Below are positions 7,789 through 15,856 of a DNA stretch of 57,285 bases, in pieces. How positions within the stretch are numbered: the first letter of the stretch is position 1; each line of letters opens with the position of its first letter. Source of the stretch: an uncultured Eubacteriales bacterium (lineage in GTDB: Bacteria; Bacillota; Clostridia; Oscillospirales; Acutalibacteraceae); assembly GCA_900315785.1 (NCBI GenBank), contig ONAL01000023.1, positions 1-57,285 on the forward strand, written 5' to 3'. Made by a program: the position numbers and the translations under genes. The notes beneath the pieces are model-generated. The model ran no database searches. It saw only the letters and a list, made by a program, of their open reading frames with translations, and had not been told where the DNA came from.

Positions 7789-8745
7789 ATGAAAAAATAT
7801 TTAGCAATAATCTTCGCGGTTATTATGCTTGCTTCACTGACAGCCTGCGGAAGCGACACAAAAGGCAGCTCCTCAGCTACGGAAGCGACATCTCAGTCAG
7901 AGCCCGAAACTCAGGAAGCCACCCTTACAGCCGAAAAAGGCGAGGTAAAGGATTCGAGCCCTGCTATCGACCAGCTCGAAAAAGCGGGCTACGACACATC
8001 GCTGCTCAACGAGCCCAAGGTAAACTACGCCGACAAGGACTTCGGCTTCCAGCTTGAAAAGCCCGAAAAAGGCGACACCGTCGCGGTCATCAAGACCTCT
8101 ATGGGCGACATCACGCTCCGCTTCTTCCCCGAATACGCTCCCAACACGGTCAACAACTTTGTTGAGCTCGCAAAGGCAGGCAAGTATGACGGCGTCCTTT
8201 TCCACAGAGTTATGAACGACTTTATGATTCAGACAGGCGACTACGAGAACAACAACGGCACTGGCGGAACAAGCATTTACGGTTCGGCATTTGAGGACGA
8301 GTTCTGTGACAAGCTTCTCAACATCCGCGGCTCCGTAGCTATGGCTAACAGCGGTCGCGACACCAACGGAAGCCAGTTCTTCATTAATCAGAGCAAGAGC
8401 TCCTCGGCAATTGAGCAGTACAAGTCCAACTGGAAGAGCATTGTCTCCCAGCTCAAGGCGACCAAGGACCAGCCGAGCTCTGTTGCAGTTCTCAATAACT
8501 ACGGCACAAGCTGTCTCAACACTGACGCTGTTCCCGACGAAATGGTAAAGCTCTATGAGGAGAACGGCGGCAACATCTGGCTTGACGGCGCTTACAACCC
8601 CTCTGACGCGGGTCACACCGTTTTCGCTCAGGTTATCGACGGAATGGACGTTGTAGACAAAATCGCGGCTGTAGACGTTGACAGCACAACCAGCAAACCC
8701 TTAGAGGACGTAACAATCGACACAGTTGAAATCAAGGAATACTGA
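7789..8745 (+). CDS. cyclophilin-type peptidyl-prolyl isomerase lipoprotein
   Basis: 318 residues. A lipoprotein signal peptide ends in the lipobox LTAC (Cys about residue 20), followed by a Ser/Thr/Glu-rich linker. The cyclophilin domain starts near residue 100 with VAVIKTSMGDITLRFFPEYAP. It keeps VLFHRVMNDFMIQTGD (the catalytic FHR arginine), MANSGRDTNGSQFFI and ANSG-type motifs. An insertion of about 60 residues separates the SQFFI strand from the closing GHTVFAQVIDGMDVVDKI. It probably folds exported proteins outside the membrane. The ATG follows GAAAGGAAG. The HAD phosphatase gene starts 2 bases after its stop, so the two are probably translated together. Confidence 0.88.
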   Translation: MKKYLAIIFAVIMLASLTACGSDTKGSSSATEATSQSEPETQEATLTAEKGEVKDSSPAIDQLEKAGYDTSLLNEPKVNYADKDFGFQLEKPEKGDTVAVIKTSMGDITLRFFPEYAPNTVNNFVELAKAGKYDGVLFHRVMNDFMIQTGDYENNNGTGGTSIYGSAFEDEFCDKLLNIRGSVAMANSGRDTNGSQFFINQSKSSSAIEQYKSNWKSIVSQLKATKDQPSSVAVLNNYGTSCLNTDAVPDEMVKLYEENGGNIWLDGAYNPSDAGHTVFAQVIDGMDVVDKIAAVDVDSTTSKPLEDVTIDTVEIKEY

Positions 8746-8747
8746 TT

Positions 8748-9584
8748 ATGAAGCCAATCATCGCTATAATGTACGACTTTGATAAAACGCTCTGCACCAA
8801 GGATATGCAGAATTACCGTTTTATCCCGAGCCTCGGGCTCAAGGTCTCGGAGTTCTGGGACTACACCAACGAGGTTCAGAGCCGTGAAAAGATGGACAGC
8901 GTGCTTGCGTATATGTACGCCGCTATCAAGATTTCAAAGGAAAAGAACATTCCCCTCAAGCGCGAACGCCTTGAGGAAAACGGCAGGGAGATTGAGTTCT
9001 TCCCCGGCGTTTCGGAATGGTTCAGGCGTATCAACGAGTTCGGCGAGAGCTGCGGAGTAACGATTGAGCACTACGTCATTTCCTCGGGTATGAAGGAGAT
9101 TATCGACGGAACTCAAATCAGCGGCGAGTTCAAGAACATCTTCGCGTGCGAGTATCTTTACGACGAGAACGGCATTGCCGTATGGCCTAAGACTGCCGTT
9201 AACTACACCAACAAAACCCAGTTTGTCTACCGCATAAACAAGGGTGTGCTCGATGTTTCCAACGACGACGACCTCAACCGCAGTATGCCCGACGACAGCA
9301 AGCGGATTCCCTTCACCAATATGATTTACATAGGCGACGGTCTCTCGGATGTGCCGTGTATGAAGATGATGAAGAGCTACGGCGGCAAGTCGATTGCCGT
9401 ATATCAGGCTCTCGATGAAAAGGTTAAGGAGCTCCTCAGAAAGGACAGAGTTGACTACATCTACCCCGCTGACTATCGCGACGGCACAGGTCTTGACCGC
9501 ACCGTCAAGGACATTATCAGAAATATGGCGATTTCCGACAGGCTTTATGAAGAAAACGCTAACCAATTAAAAAGACTGACTTGA
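8748..9584 (+). CDS. HAD-family phosphatase (phosphoserine-phosphatase-like)
   Basis: 278 residues, cytoplasmic. HAD motif I is DFDKT (residues 10-14), motif II is ISSG, and motif IV is IGDGLSDVPCMKMMKSYGGKS. The long helical cap after motif I (residues 20-90) resembles the phosphoserine phosphatase-like subgroup. The substrate cannot be read from sequence. It is the second gene of a two-gene unit with the cyclophilin lipoprotein, and its stop lies inside a strong terminator. Confidence 0.82.
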   Translation: MKPIIAIMYDFDKTLCTKDMQNYRFIPSLGLKVSEFWDYTNEVQSREKMDSVLAYMYAAIKISKEKNIPLKRERLEENGREIEFFPGVSEWFRRINEFGESCGVTIEHYVISSGMKEIIDGTQISGEFKNIFACEYLYDENGIAVWPKTAVNYTNKTQFVYRINKGVLDVSNDDDLNRSMPDDSKRIPFTNMIYIGDGLSDVPCMKMMKSYGGKSIAVYQALDEKVKELLRKDRVDYIYPADYRDGTGLDRTVKDIIRNMAISDRLYEENANQLKRLT

Positions 9585-9603
9585 AAAAGTCAGTCTTTTT
9601 TTC
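9571..9603. terminator. bidirectional terminator
   Basis: AAAAGACTGACTT and AAGTCAGTCTTTT pair around a GAAA-type loop, with a T run on both strands. It serves the HAD gene from the left and the lipid-kinase gene from the right. Confidence 0.9.
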
Positions 9604-9605
9604 TG

Positions 9606-10511
9606 TCATATTTTTTGCGGGATAATAACCCTCTGAGCTTTCGGCAGAACCGAAATCTTCACCTGTTTTATCTTGAAGATTTCTCCGTCTATGCCGATTT
9701 CCGTTTCCTCATCGGAGATGTATTCCACCTCGCGGGCTTTCTTGTACCTTATGAAATCCGCCTTGGGATTGTCAAGGTGTTCGCCCTTGATGAAGCTCGG
9801 CAGAAGCCCGATAAACTTGAAAATACCGATTGTCGGAATAATCATAAAATCGAGATAGCCGTCGCTGCTGTCGGCTTTCGGCGCGCACTTGATACCGCCG
9901 CCGTAGTACTTGCCCTTAGCGCACAGCGACAAAAGATATGTACCCTCACGCGTAAGCTCCTCACCGTCAACCTTAACGGTAAAGTTGTGCTTTCTGCCGC
10001 TGAAAAGGCAGTAGAAAATCGACAGCTTATACGCAAGGCTCGCGGTAATGAGCCTGCGCTTCTTGAACTTTGCGCCGTTCTTCGCGACAGCGCAGTCAAA
10101 CCCGATTGTCACGGAGTTTCCGCCGACGCGCTCGCCCGCCTTGATGAGGTCAACCTCGACCTCGGAGCCGTTCATCATACGCTCAATATCGCGAAAGTCC
10201 TCCTTTTCCCCGTCGAAACTTCTGATAAAGTCGTTTCCGCTGCCGATGGGAATTACGCCGAGAGCGCAGTTATCGAGGTCATAGATGCCGCTCAGAACCT
10301 CATTGACGGTGCCGTCGCCTCCGCAAGCGTAAACGCGGACAAATTCGTCGCTCTCTGACACAAACTCACGCGCTATATCCGTAGCGTCCTGAGCTTTTTC
10401 CGTGTATCTGATGACGACGTTGTCTCCCTGCTGCTTCTCGATTTTTTCGAGAACGGGCAGGTTCTTTTTGTTCTTTCCCGCATTTTTATTGATGATAAAA
10501 AGGTGCCGCAC
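9606..10511 (-). CDS. diacylglycerol/lipid kinase family protein
   Basis: 301 residues. The DAGK catalytic signature is clear: ACGGDGTVNEVLSGI (about residues 63-77) and GVIPIGSGNDFIRS. IINKNAGK at the N-terminus and the DGE of the C-terminal beta sandwich (EIGIDGEIFKI) also fit. Proteins of the YegS/DgkB/BmrU type phosphorylate diacylglycerol or related lipids at the inner membrane face using ATP. The start is GTG at 10511, with GAGG 5 bases upstream. A 29-residue membrane ORF ends 10 bases before this start, so translation may be coupled. Confidence 0.87.
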   Translation of the reverse strand: MRHLFIINKNAGKNKKNLPVLEKIEKQQGDNVVIRYTEKAQDATDIAREFVSESDEFVRVYACGGDGTVNEVLSGIYDLDNCALGVIPIGSGNDFIRSFDGEKEDFRDIERMMNGSEVEVDLIKAGERVGGNSVTIGFDCAVAKNGAKFKKRRLITASLAYKLSIFYCLFSGRKHNFTVKVDGEELTREGTYLLSLCAKGKYYGGGIKCAPKADSSDGYLDFMIIPTIGIFKFIGLLPSFIKGEHLDNPKADFIRYKKAREVEYISDEETEIGIDGEIFKIKQVKISVLPKAQRVIIPQKI

Positions 10512-10521
10512 ACTAACCTCG

Positions 10522-10611
10522 CTATCTTCCCTGACCCAGTCCCCTGAACAACATTTTCAGAATTGCCGCAAGGGCGTAGGATACAAATGTGAATAAACAG
10601 AAATTAAGCAT
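10522..10611 (-). CDS. 29-residue single-span membrane peptide
   Basis: The minus strand has a very strong ribosome-binding site (AAGGAGGAG, complement of 10617-10625) 5 bases before an ATG, followed by 29 codons and TAG. The peptide starts MLNFCLFTFVSYALAAIL and ends in the basic tail KMLFRGLGQGR, a typical one-pass small membrane protein with a cytoplasmic positive end. The stop is 10 bases before the lipid-kinase GTG, so it may couple translation of that gene or work with its membrane-bound product. A TATAAT-like -10 lies upstream. No family was recognised; support is from the ribosome-binding site, hydrophobicity and position. Confidence 0.6.
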   Translation of the reverse strand: MLNFCLFTFVSYALAAILKMLFRGLGQGR

Positions 10612-10689
10612 ATTAGCTCCTCCTTTTAATGTCTTTAATTACATTATAAAGGAGAAGCTGTCCCATAAAACGGACAGTGATTTGCCGTT

Positions 10690-11640
10690 TTACTGCTTTT
10701 TATAGGTTGTATTGGTAATCATCAGCTCTTTGCCGTTGATGATATAGTCGAGTGTAACGGACTTCAACGTTTCCTTCATATACTGAATTGTGATTACGTT
10801 CTTGCCTGTTACCGACCAGATTCCCTCAGTCACAGTTTCGCCCGTACGGCGTGAAACGCTGCCGTCGCTGTGGAAGCGGTAGTCCTTGTCCTTGTCCGCA
10901 CTCAGCCAGTAACCGACAAGCTTCATATCAATCTTGGGGTTGTCCTCGGGCGTGAGCTTCTTGGACTTGGCGACTGCCGTTACCAGAGTGTAAGCTGCCT
11001 TGGTGTTGATATCCTCGAGCGTCAGCGTGTAGCCGTCGTGCTTGTTGCCTGTGACGTTGTACCTGTAGGTTCCGCTGAAGCCGTTGTCTACCATAATATA
11101 GACAATATGGTCGTCGTCCTCGCTCAAATCCTTGTAAACGCCTGTCGAGGTAATGCTTCCGTAGTTCTCCTGAACAACTCCGCTGTCCGTGAAGGTGTAG
11201 TACGGAATAGCGGTATCGGGAGTGTCAACGCTGCCCTTAATCGTCCAGCTGCCGAGAAGATTCTTGATTGTGACCTTCTTGACGGTGTTTTCGGTTGTCG
11301 GAGCCTCAGTGGGCTTTTCCGTGGGAGCAGTCGTAACCTCATACGGCTTGACGTAATCTACGTGAGTTTTCTGGACAAATCTCAGCGAGAAAACCGTAAA
11401 CACGGACACTACGAGCACGAATACAATCGCGATTACGAAGATATTGAACTCGGCGATATTGAAATATTTAGGTGTATAGTTAATCGGTTCGGAGGTATCA
11501 GCTTCGTTCTTCGTCTGAATCTGCACAAAACCGTCTTTGCGATAGTCGTTAAACTCGACGTTGAGGTCTATGTCCTGCAAACAAAACGGACACAGAGTTT
11601 CCGAATCGGAGATAACCTCGCCGCAGCGCGGACATATCAT
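10690..11640 (-). CDS. zinc-ribbon membrane protein with two lipocalin-like repeats
   Basis: 316 residues. It starts with a double CxxC zinc ribbon (MICPRCGE ... LCPFCLQD), then a transmembrane segment at about residues 67-90 (FVIAIVFVLVVSVFTVFSL), a Thr/Pro/Glu-rich linker, and two similar beta-rich domains beginning LLGSWTIKG and LVGYWLSAD, resembling lipocalin-like DUF domains. The zinc ribbon should be cytoplasmic and the beta domains outside. The ATG overlaps the stop of the WYL regulator gene (ATGA), which shows translational coupling. The function is unknown, possibly an envelope sensor or stabilising protein. Confidence 0.7.
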   Translation of the reverse strand: MICPRCGEVISDSETLCPFCLQDIDLNVEFNDYRKDGFVQIQTKNEADTSEPINYTPKYFNIAEFNIFVIAIVFVLVVSVFTVFSLRFVQKTHVDYVKPYEVTTAPTEKPTEAPTTENTVKKVTIKNLLGSWTIKGSVDTPDTAIPYYTFTDSGVVQENYGSITSTGVYKDLSEDDDHIVYIMVDNGFSGTYRYNVTGNKHDGYTLTLEDINTKAAYTLVTAVAKSKKLTPEDNPKIDMKLVGYWLSADKDKDYRFHSDGSVSRRTGETVTEGIWSVTGKNVITIQYMKETLKSVTLDYIINGKELMITNTTYKKQ

Positions 11641-12659
11641 GGCTTTTCCTCCCTGTAGATTTTTGAAACGTCACCGACGTGCGCCTTGAAGAGCGCGCGG
11701 ACTTCCTCGGGAGACACAATCTCGACCTTGTCGCCGAGAGCGAATATCCACCCGAAAAACTGACCCGATATATTGACGTTGGTTTTTAAGATAAAGAAAT
11801 CCTGTTTGTTATCGTCGCGTGTGATAAACACGTTCTTGCCGAACCTGTCGGCGATAACTCCGACAAGGCTGTTGTGAACCGACAAAGTCAGCTCAACGCT
11901 CTCGCCCGCAAACATAGAAAAGGTCGATTTTGCGTAATCGGCGAGATTGATTTTTTTGACAAGCTCGTCACCCTTGCGGCTGTCGTCCGTAACGGTGATT
12001 TTTTCCATCTTGTCTACGCGGTAATGACGGATGCTCTCGCTCTTATCGTCAAAGGCGATGAGGTAGTAGTTCTCGTCATCCCAACAAAGTGCCCAGGGGC
12101 TGACGCGGTAAAGCGCGCCGTCGCGTCGGCGGCGAAGCTTGATTTTTTCCGAGCTGCCCAGATTGAGCGTCCATTCGTTATAGTAAAACGTGACCGCCCT
12201 GTTGTGATTGATTGCGTCGTGGAGACGGTCGATGTTGTAGTAAATTGTTTCGTTCGGAGTTTTCACGCGGTTGCTGATGATAACCTGGCTCTGAAAGAGC
12301 TTGGCTTCGTTCTCGCTGGCAAGGCTCTCCACCTTTTTGATGAGCTCCATACTCTTCTTCTCGGTAATGAACTTTGAGCTCTGAACCGCGTCAATAAGGA
12401 GCTTGAGCTCCGAAATCTGGAAATCACGCGAGCCGATGTAATAACGCGTCGTCTTGGACTTTTCGACGCAGATATCAAGCCCGAAGAGTTCAAGGCTTCT
12501 CAGGTCGTCATACACGCTCTTGCGCTCGGCGTTTATGCCGTAGCTCTCAAGCTCGGCTATCAGCTCGTTGACGGTGAGACCGTGTTCCTCGTCGGTCTTT
12601 TCAAGCAATATCTTTTTCAGATACAGAAGCTTCTGTTTCTGCCGCGGATTTCTTGGCAT
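11637..12659 (-). CDS. WYL-domain transcriptional regulator
   Basis: 340 residues. An N-terminal winged helix-turn-helix (residues 1-75, LTVNELIAELESYGINAERKSVYDDLRSL) is followed by a WYL domain, where YRVSPWALCWDDENYYLIAF holds the characteristic aromatic-rich strand, and a C-terminal WCX-like region. Such proteins bind DNA and sense a ligand, often a nucleotide or nucleic acid, through the WYL domain. AGAGGAACCT precedes the ATG. It lies in the middle of an operon, 11 bases after the AEC transporter and overlapping the zinc-ribbon gene by 4 bases, so it may regulate its own unit. Confidence 0.85.
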   Translation of the reverse strand: MPRNPRQKQKLLYLKKILLEKTDEEHGLTVNELIAELESYGINAERKSVYDDLRSLELFGLDICVEKSKTTRYYIGSRDFQISELKLLIDAVQSSKFITEKKSMELIKKVESLASENEAKLFQSQVIISNRVKTPNETIYYNIDRLHDAINHNRAVTFYYNEWTLNLGSSEKIKLRRRRDGALYRVSPWALCWDDENYYLIAFDDKSESIRHYRVDKMEKITVTDDSRKGDELVKKINLADYAKSTFSMFAGESVELTLSVHNSLVGVIADRFGKNVFITRDDNKQDFFILKTNVNISGQFFGWIFALGDKVEIVSPEEVRALFKAHVGDVSKIYREEKP

Positions 12660-12670
12660 AGGTTCCTCTT

Positions 12671-13600
12671 TTACGAAATTGTCTGCGCCAGCGCGATTAT
12701 CACAGGCATAGTCACAATCGACACAACCGTCGTCGATGATACAAGACCGACGGAAAGGTCAATGTCGCGTCCGAACTTGGTGGCGAACATTGTTGTCGTA
12801 GCGGCTGTCGGAGCAGACGAGGCGATTACGCAGGCGATGAGGATTTCTCCCGAAACTCCGCACGCGCGCATAATAAACAGCGCCGCAAGCGGAATACCGA
12901 CAAGCCTGAGCAACAGCACAACATAGACAGCCTTATCCTTGAGATAACGCGAAAAGTTGGTTTTGGAAAGATGGTATCCGATGACGAGCATCGGGACGGG
13001 CGTGTTGAGCGCCGCGAGATATCTGATAGGCGTGAGAGCGATGTCGGGGAGCTGGATTTTCAGGAAGAAAAGCAGCGCCGCCGCGGCAGCTCCGAGAACG
13101 CCGGGGTTAATCAGAATTTTCTTAACGGTGAGGTTTTTCTTGTCGCCGCTCATATCGACCAGACCGAAGCTCCACACAAGGATGTTGAACGCCATAACAA
13201 AGACGGCGCCGTAGAAAACGCCCTTGCTGCCGATGACCGCCTTCTGGAGCGGAAGCGACATAAAGCCGCAGTTCGAGAAGACCGCCGCAAAGCGCAGAAC
13301 ACGTTTTCGGCTTTCGTTCTTGTCGCGGAAAATCGGACGACAAATGAATATCGACACAACCTGAATCAGCACGGAACAAATCGCGCAGATACCGAGGTTA
13401 AGCGCAAGGCTTTCCTCGAATTTGACATCCTGGAACGACTGCACCATAATACACGGCGTCGCGAGATAGAGCGCGATGTCCGTGAGGTGCTTCGCGCCTG
13501 CGTCGTTAATAAGCTTGGTTTTGGAGCATACAAAGCCAACCGCTATGAGGACGAATAGGATTGCGACCTGCTCTGATACTATAATCAGATTTTGTAACAT
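12671..13600 (-). CDS. AEC-family (auxin efflux carrier type) transporter
   Basis: 309 residues from the ATG at 13600, which has GAGG 6 bases upstream; an upstream in-frame ATG lacks a binding site. It has about ten hydrophobic segments in two five-helix halves. Family signatures are LYLATPCIMVQSFQ in the first half and ASSAPTAATTTMFATKFG in the second. Bacterial members export or import organic acids such as malate; the substrate here is unknown. It is the first gene of the AEC-WYL-zinc ribbon operon. Confidence 0.85.
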   Translation of the reverse strand: MLQNLIIVSEQVAILFVLIAVGFVCSKTKLINDAGAKHLTDIALYLATPCIMVQSFQDVKFEESLALNLGICAICSVLIQVVSIFICRPIFRDKNESRKRVLRFAAVFSNCGFMSLPLQKAVIGSKGVFYGAVFVMAFNILVWSFGLVDMSGDKKNLTVKKILINPGVLGAAAAALLFFLKIQLPDIALTPIRYLAALNTPVPMLVIGYHLSKTNFSRYLKDKAVYVVLLLRLVGIPLAALFIMRACGVSGEILIACVIASSAPTAATTTMFATKFGRDIDLSVGLVSSTTVVSIVTMPVIIALAQTIS

Positions 13601-13816
13601 AACAACCTCACAGTCCGAGTAATCGGACAACAAATCATACGTTAATATTATAACAGCTATTCGAGGTAATTACAATAGGCTATTTCACCAAAGGAGCAAA
13701 ACATGCTCAGTGCCGAAAAATATCGAAAAAAGCCGCATTTTCTCTTGTCATTTTTGCATAAAAAACGGTATTCTTATTGTGCAATTTGGACAATGTCACA
13801 AACTTTTGTAAATTCG

Positions 13817-13844
13817 TTGACTTTTAAATTTTTCGTAGTATAAT
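13817..13844 (+). promoter_or_regulatory. promoter of the Lys/Ala-rich protein gene
   Basis: TTGACT (13817-13822) and TATAAT (13839-13844) with a 16-base spacer. The start near 13851 gives a leader of about 55 bases with TAGGAGGGTC before the ATG. The rest of the roughly 300-base intergenic stretch (13601-13905) is AT-rich; apart from this promoter I see only a doubtful 46-codon frame at 13703. Confidence 0.8.
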
Positions 13845-13905
13845 ACGAATGTAAACAAAAAATGCTTACATTCTATAAAATATCATTTTTTAGGAGGGTC
13901 ATAAA

Positions 13906-14337
13906 ATGGCTACAAAGAAGACAGAAACAAAGACAGAAGCTAAAGCAACTGAGACAAAGGCTGCCGCTAAGACAACTAAGGCTGCTGCTGAGAAGAAGAC
14001 AGCTACAGCTACAGCTGAGAAGAAGGCTCCCGCTAAGAAGGCTGCTGCTAAGACAACTAAGGCTGCTGCCGAGAAGAAGGCTCCTGAGAAGAAGGCCGCT
14101 GCTAAGGCTCCTGCTAAGAAGACAACAACTACTAAGAAGGCTGTTGCCGCTACTAAGGTAGAGGTATTCGTAGAGTTCGGCGGTGTTCAGGTATCTATCG
14201 ACGAGATGGTTAAGAACATCAAGCTCACAAACGGCAAGTCCGCTAAGGAGATTACAGTTTATCTCAAGCCCGAAGAGAGCAAGGCTTACTTTGTTGCTGA
14301 CGGCGAAGAGAAGGAAATGGATGTATTCTTCTGCTAA
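13906..14337 (+). CDS. Lys/Ala-rich protein with a conserved C-terminal domain (DUF6465-like)
   Basis: 143 residues. Residues 1-85 are an extreme low-complexity tail of Lys, Ala, Thr and Glu (repeats of KAAAKTTKAAAEKKA type), resembling a histone H1 or AlgR-type basic tail. Residues 86-143 form a compact acidic domain (KVEVFVEFGGVQVSIDEMVK ... DVFFC) of the type found in many Clostridia proteins of this kind. Strong codon bias (GCT, AAG, ACA), a near-consensus promoter and AGGAGGG suggest high expression. The tail could bind DNA or RNA; this is inference from charge. No signal peptide is present. Confidence 0.75.
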   Translation: MATKKTETKTEAKATETKAAAKTTKAAAEKKTATATAEKKAPAKKAAAKTTKAAAEKKAPEKKAAAKAPAKKTTTTKKAVAATKVEVFVEFGGVQVSIDEMVKNIKLTNGKSAKEITVYLKPEESKAYFVADGEEKEMDVFFC

Positions 14338-14362
14338 TAGCTAGAATGTATTGAATAATTTG

Positions 14363-14397
14363 GAGCCATCGCTTCGGCGATGGCTCTTATTCTATTT
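14363..14397. terminator. terminator between convergent genes
   Basis: GAGCCATCGC-TTCG-GCGATGGCTC, a perfect 10-bp stem with a UUCG loop, then TTATTCTATTT. It ends the Lys/Ala-rich gene and probably also the convergent CBS gene whose stop is at 14392. Confidence 0.92.
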
Positions 14398-14796
14398 ACT
14401 TTTGTTTTTCTCAATAAAGTACATAATGATGTCACGACGCGTTACTATGCCGATAAACTTGTTTCTGTCGTCAACGACGGGAACGAAGTTCTGGTTGGTA
14501 GCGCTCTCGATGAGCTCCTCGACGGTTGCCGAGACCCTGACAGGCGGCATAAAGTCCTTTCGGATAATCTCGCGGACGCTGTGCTCTTCCTCAGTTCTGA
14601 TACCTCCGTTGTGTCCGAGGATGTGCCAGAGGAAATCGCCCTCGCTGATTGTTCCGACATAGTCGCCGTCACGCGTGATTACGGGAATAGCGGTGTAGCC
14701 GTGAGACTTCATCTTTTCAAGCCCCTGACGTATGGTGTTGTCGTCGTATATGTAACTGATTTCATTCTTAATCTTCAGCAGATAAAGTATATTCAT
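14392..14796 (-). CDS. protein with paired CBS domains
   Basis: 134 residues consisting of two CBS motifs and little else: YIYDDNTIRQGLEKMKSHGYTAIPVI with DGDYVGTISEGDFL, and PPVRVSATVEELIESATNQNFVPVV with NKFIGIVTRRDIIMYF. CBS pairs bind adenine nucleotides and act as regulatory sensors. It stands alone, with no enzyme domain. The start is the ATG at 14796, preceded by AAGGGG; a longer reading runs into the promoter at 14822-14850. Confidence 0.85.
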   Translation of the reverse strand: MNILYLLKIKNEISYIYDDNTIRQGLEKMKSHGYTAIPVITRDGDYVGTISEGDFLWHILGHNGGIRTEEEHSVREIIRKDFMPPVRVSATVEELIESATNQNFVPVVDDRNKFIGIVTRRDIIMYFIEKNKSK

Positions 14797-14821
14797 TTCA
14801 AAACCCCTTTCCTTTACCACT

Positions 14822-14850
14822 ACTATAATGTAAAACTTTCGCAGCGTCAA
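14822..14850 (-). promoter_or_regulatory. promoter of the CBS gene
   Basis: On the minus strand TTGACG (14845-14850) and TATAGT (14822-14827) are separated by 17 bases, which rules out the longer reading of the CBS frame. Confidence 0.75.
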
Positions 14851-14883
14851 TAGACGTTACGATAAAAAAGTACACCAATAGCA

Positions 14884-14917
14884 AAAGCTCGGCTCCCTTT
14901 CGGAAGCCGAGCTTTTT
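14884..14917 (-). terminator. terminator of the Cys-rich protein gene
   Basis: AAAGCTCGGCT and AGCCGAGCTTT form an 11-bp stem directly after the stop codon, with T-rich sequence on both strands. Confidence 0.85.
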
Positions 14918-15724
14918 TCAGTTCTGACAGCCGCAGCCTGTTTCGAGGTTGTCGGGGTCGATATCCGCGAGATTCGGCGGGAAGAACTGTTCCACGGGGA
15001 AGTCAACTCTCGAGAACATATCGCAAGGATTGTCGGTCGAGGTGACGCATTCCTTATCGGGAACACAGAAGTCGAACGCGGGAATGAGCATCTGCACGCG
15101 TCTCTTGAGCTGAACAATCGTGAACACGCCGATGGTAGCGAGCACAGATCGAGCCTGAGACGGCACGATTGTACCGCCGAAGTACGCTGTCACACAATCG
15201 GGGATTGCCGCGGACGGCATACACGGGCTGCAGCACTCGGTAAGGCAAGCCGTGAGAGCCATAGGCTGAGCGACCTGAACCTTTGCGGTCGGGAGCACGC
15301 TCTCGGCAGGGTCTACACAGCCGCTGTCGCTGTCGCTTGTGAATACGGCTACGTTGCCGCTGCCGCCATAGAGAATCACGCGCTTTGCGAATACAGAAAG
15401 ACCGCTGACCGTCGTGGGAGCCGAACCGCCGCTGGAATACACGTCGAGCACAATCTCAAAGTAGAACGTCATATCGACGGAGTAGAAGCCGCAGTGATAA
15501 GTCACAGGCTCCACGTTGACGACGGTGTTGACTATATTCGCTTCGCGGATACGGACTGACACGGCGGAGTTGATAATCTGCTGGTCGGGCTCGGTAAAGA
15601 ATACTCTGAGCTCCGAAAGGCAGTCCTTGTCTCCGCAGGAATCGTAGACTCTGTCGGCGTCAATGCAGAAGCTCTGGTTGGCTTCGGAATTATCGGCAGA
15701 GTTAGTTAAGGGAATATCCGGCAT
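14918..15724 (-). CDS. Cys-rich conserved protein, function unknown
   Basis: 268 residues with 16 or so cysteines, no signal peptide and no membrane segment. Notable clusters are DSCGDKDC near residue 30, CLTECCSPC near residue 165, and GCGCQN at the C-terminus. The middle reads as beta strands with NVEPVTYHCGFYSVDMTFYF and VFAKRVILYGGSGNV. The pattern reminds me of conserved proteins of spore-forming Clostridia that may belong to the spore coat or another cysteine-cross-linked layer, but I cannot name the family. GAGGAGGT lies 9 bases before the ATG. Confidence 0.6.
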   Translation of the reverse strand: MPDIPLTNSADNSEANQSFCIDADRVYDSCGDKDCLSELRVFFTEPDQQIINSAVSVRIREANIVNTVVNVEPVTYHCGFYSVDMTFYFEIVLDVYSSGGSAPTTVSGLSVFAKRVILYGGSGNVAVFTSDSDSGCVDPAESVLPTAKVQVAQPMALTACLTECCSPCMPSAAIPDCVTAYFGGTIVPSQARSVLATIGVFTIVQLKRRVQMLIPAFDFCVPDKECVTSTDNPCDMFSRVDFPVEQFFPPNLADIDPDNLETGCGCQN

Positions 15725-15799
15725 AAGTAATTACCTCCTCTTTGTATTACACTTTTATCTTATGGAAAGAGTTAAAAAGTGTGCAGAGAAAATCCAGAA

Positions 15800-15838
15800 G
15801 GCGAAAGAAAACCCCAAAGCTCAAACAAGCCTTGGGGT
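15800..15838 (-). terminator. terminator of the DUF6935-like gene
   Basis: ACCCCAA (15811-15817) and TTGGGGT (15832-15838) pair with a few extra GC/GC pairs inside; on the minus strand TTTTCTTTC follows. Confidence 0.7.
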
Positions 15839-15856
15839 CTGGTCAATGCTGAATTA

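Noticed and set aside
10640..10675. CTGTCC/GGACAG hairpin after the zinc-ribbon lipocalin-like gene as a terminator
   Set aside because: Short stem and no T run on the needed strand; it also overlaps the likely promoter of the 29-codon frame.
13703..13843. A 46-codon frame with AAAGGAG before its ATG, upstream of the Lys/Ala-rich gene
   Set aside because: Its AT-rich codons and odd composition are unlike neighbours, and it runs across the -35 and into the -10 of the next gene's promoter. Probably chance.
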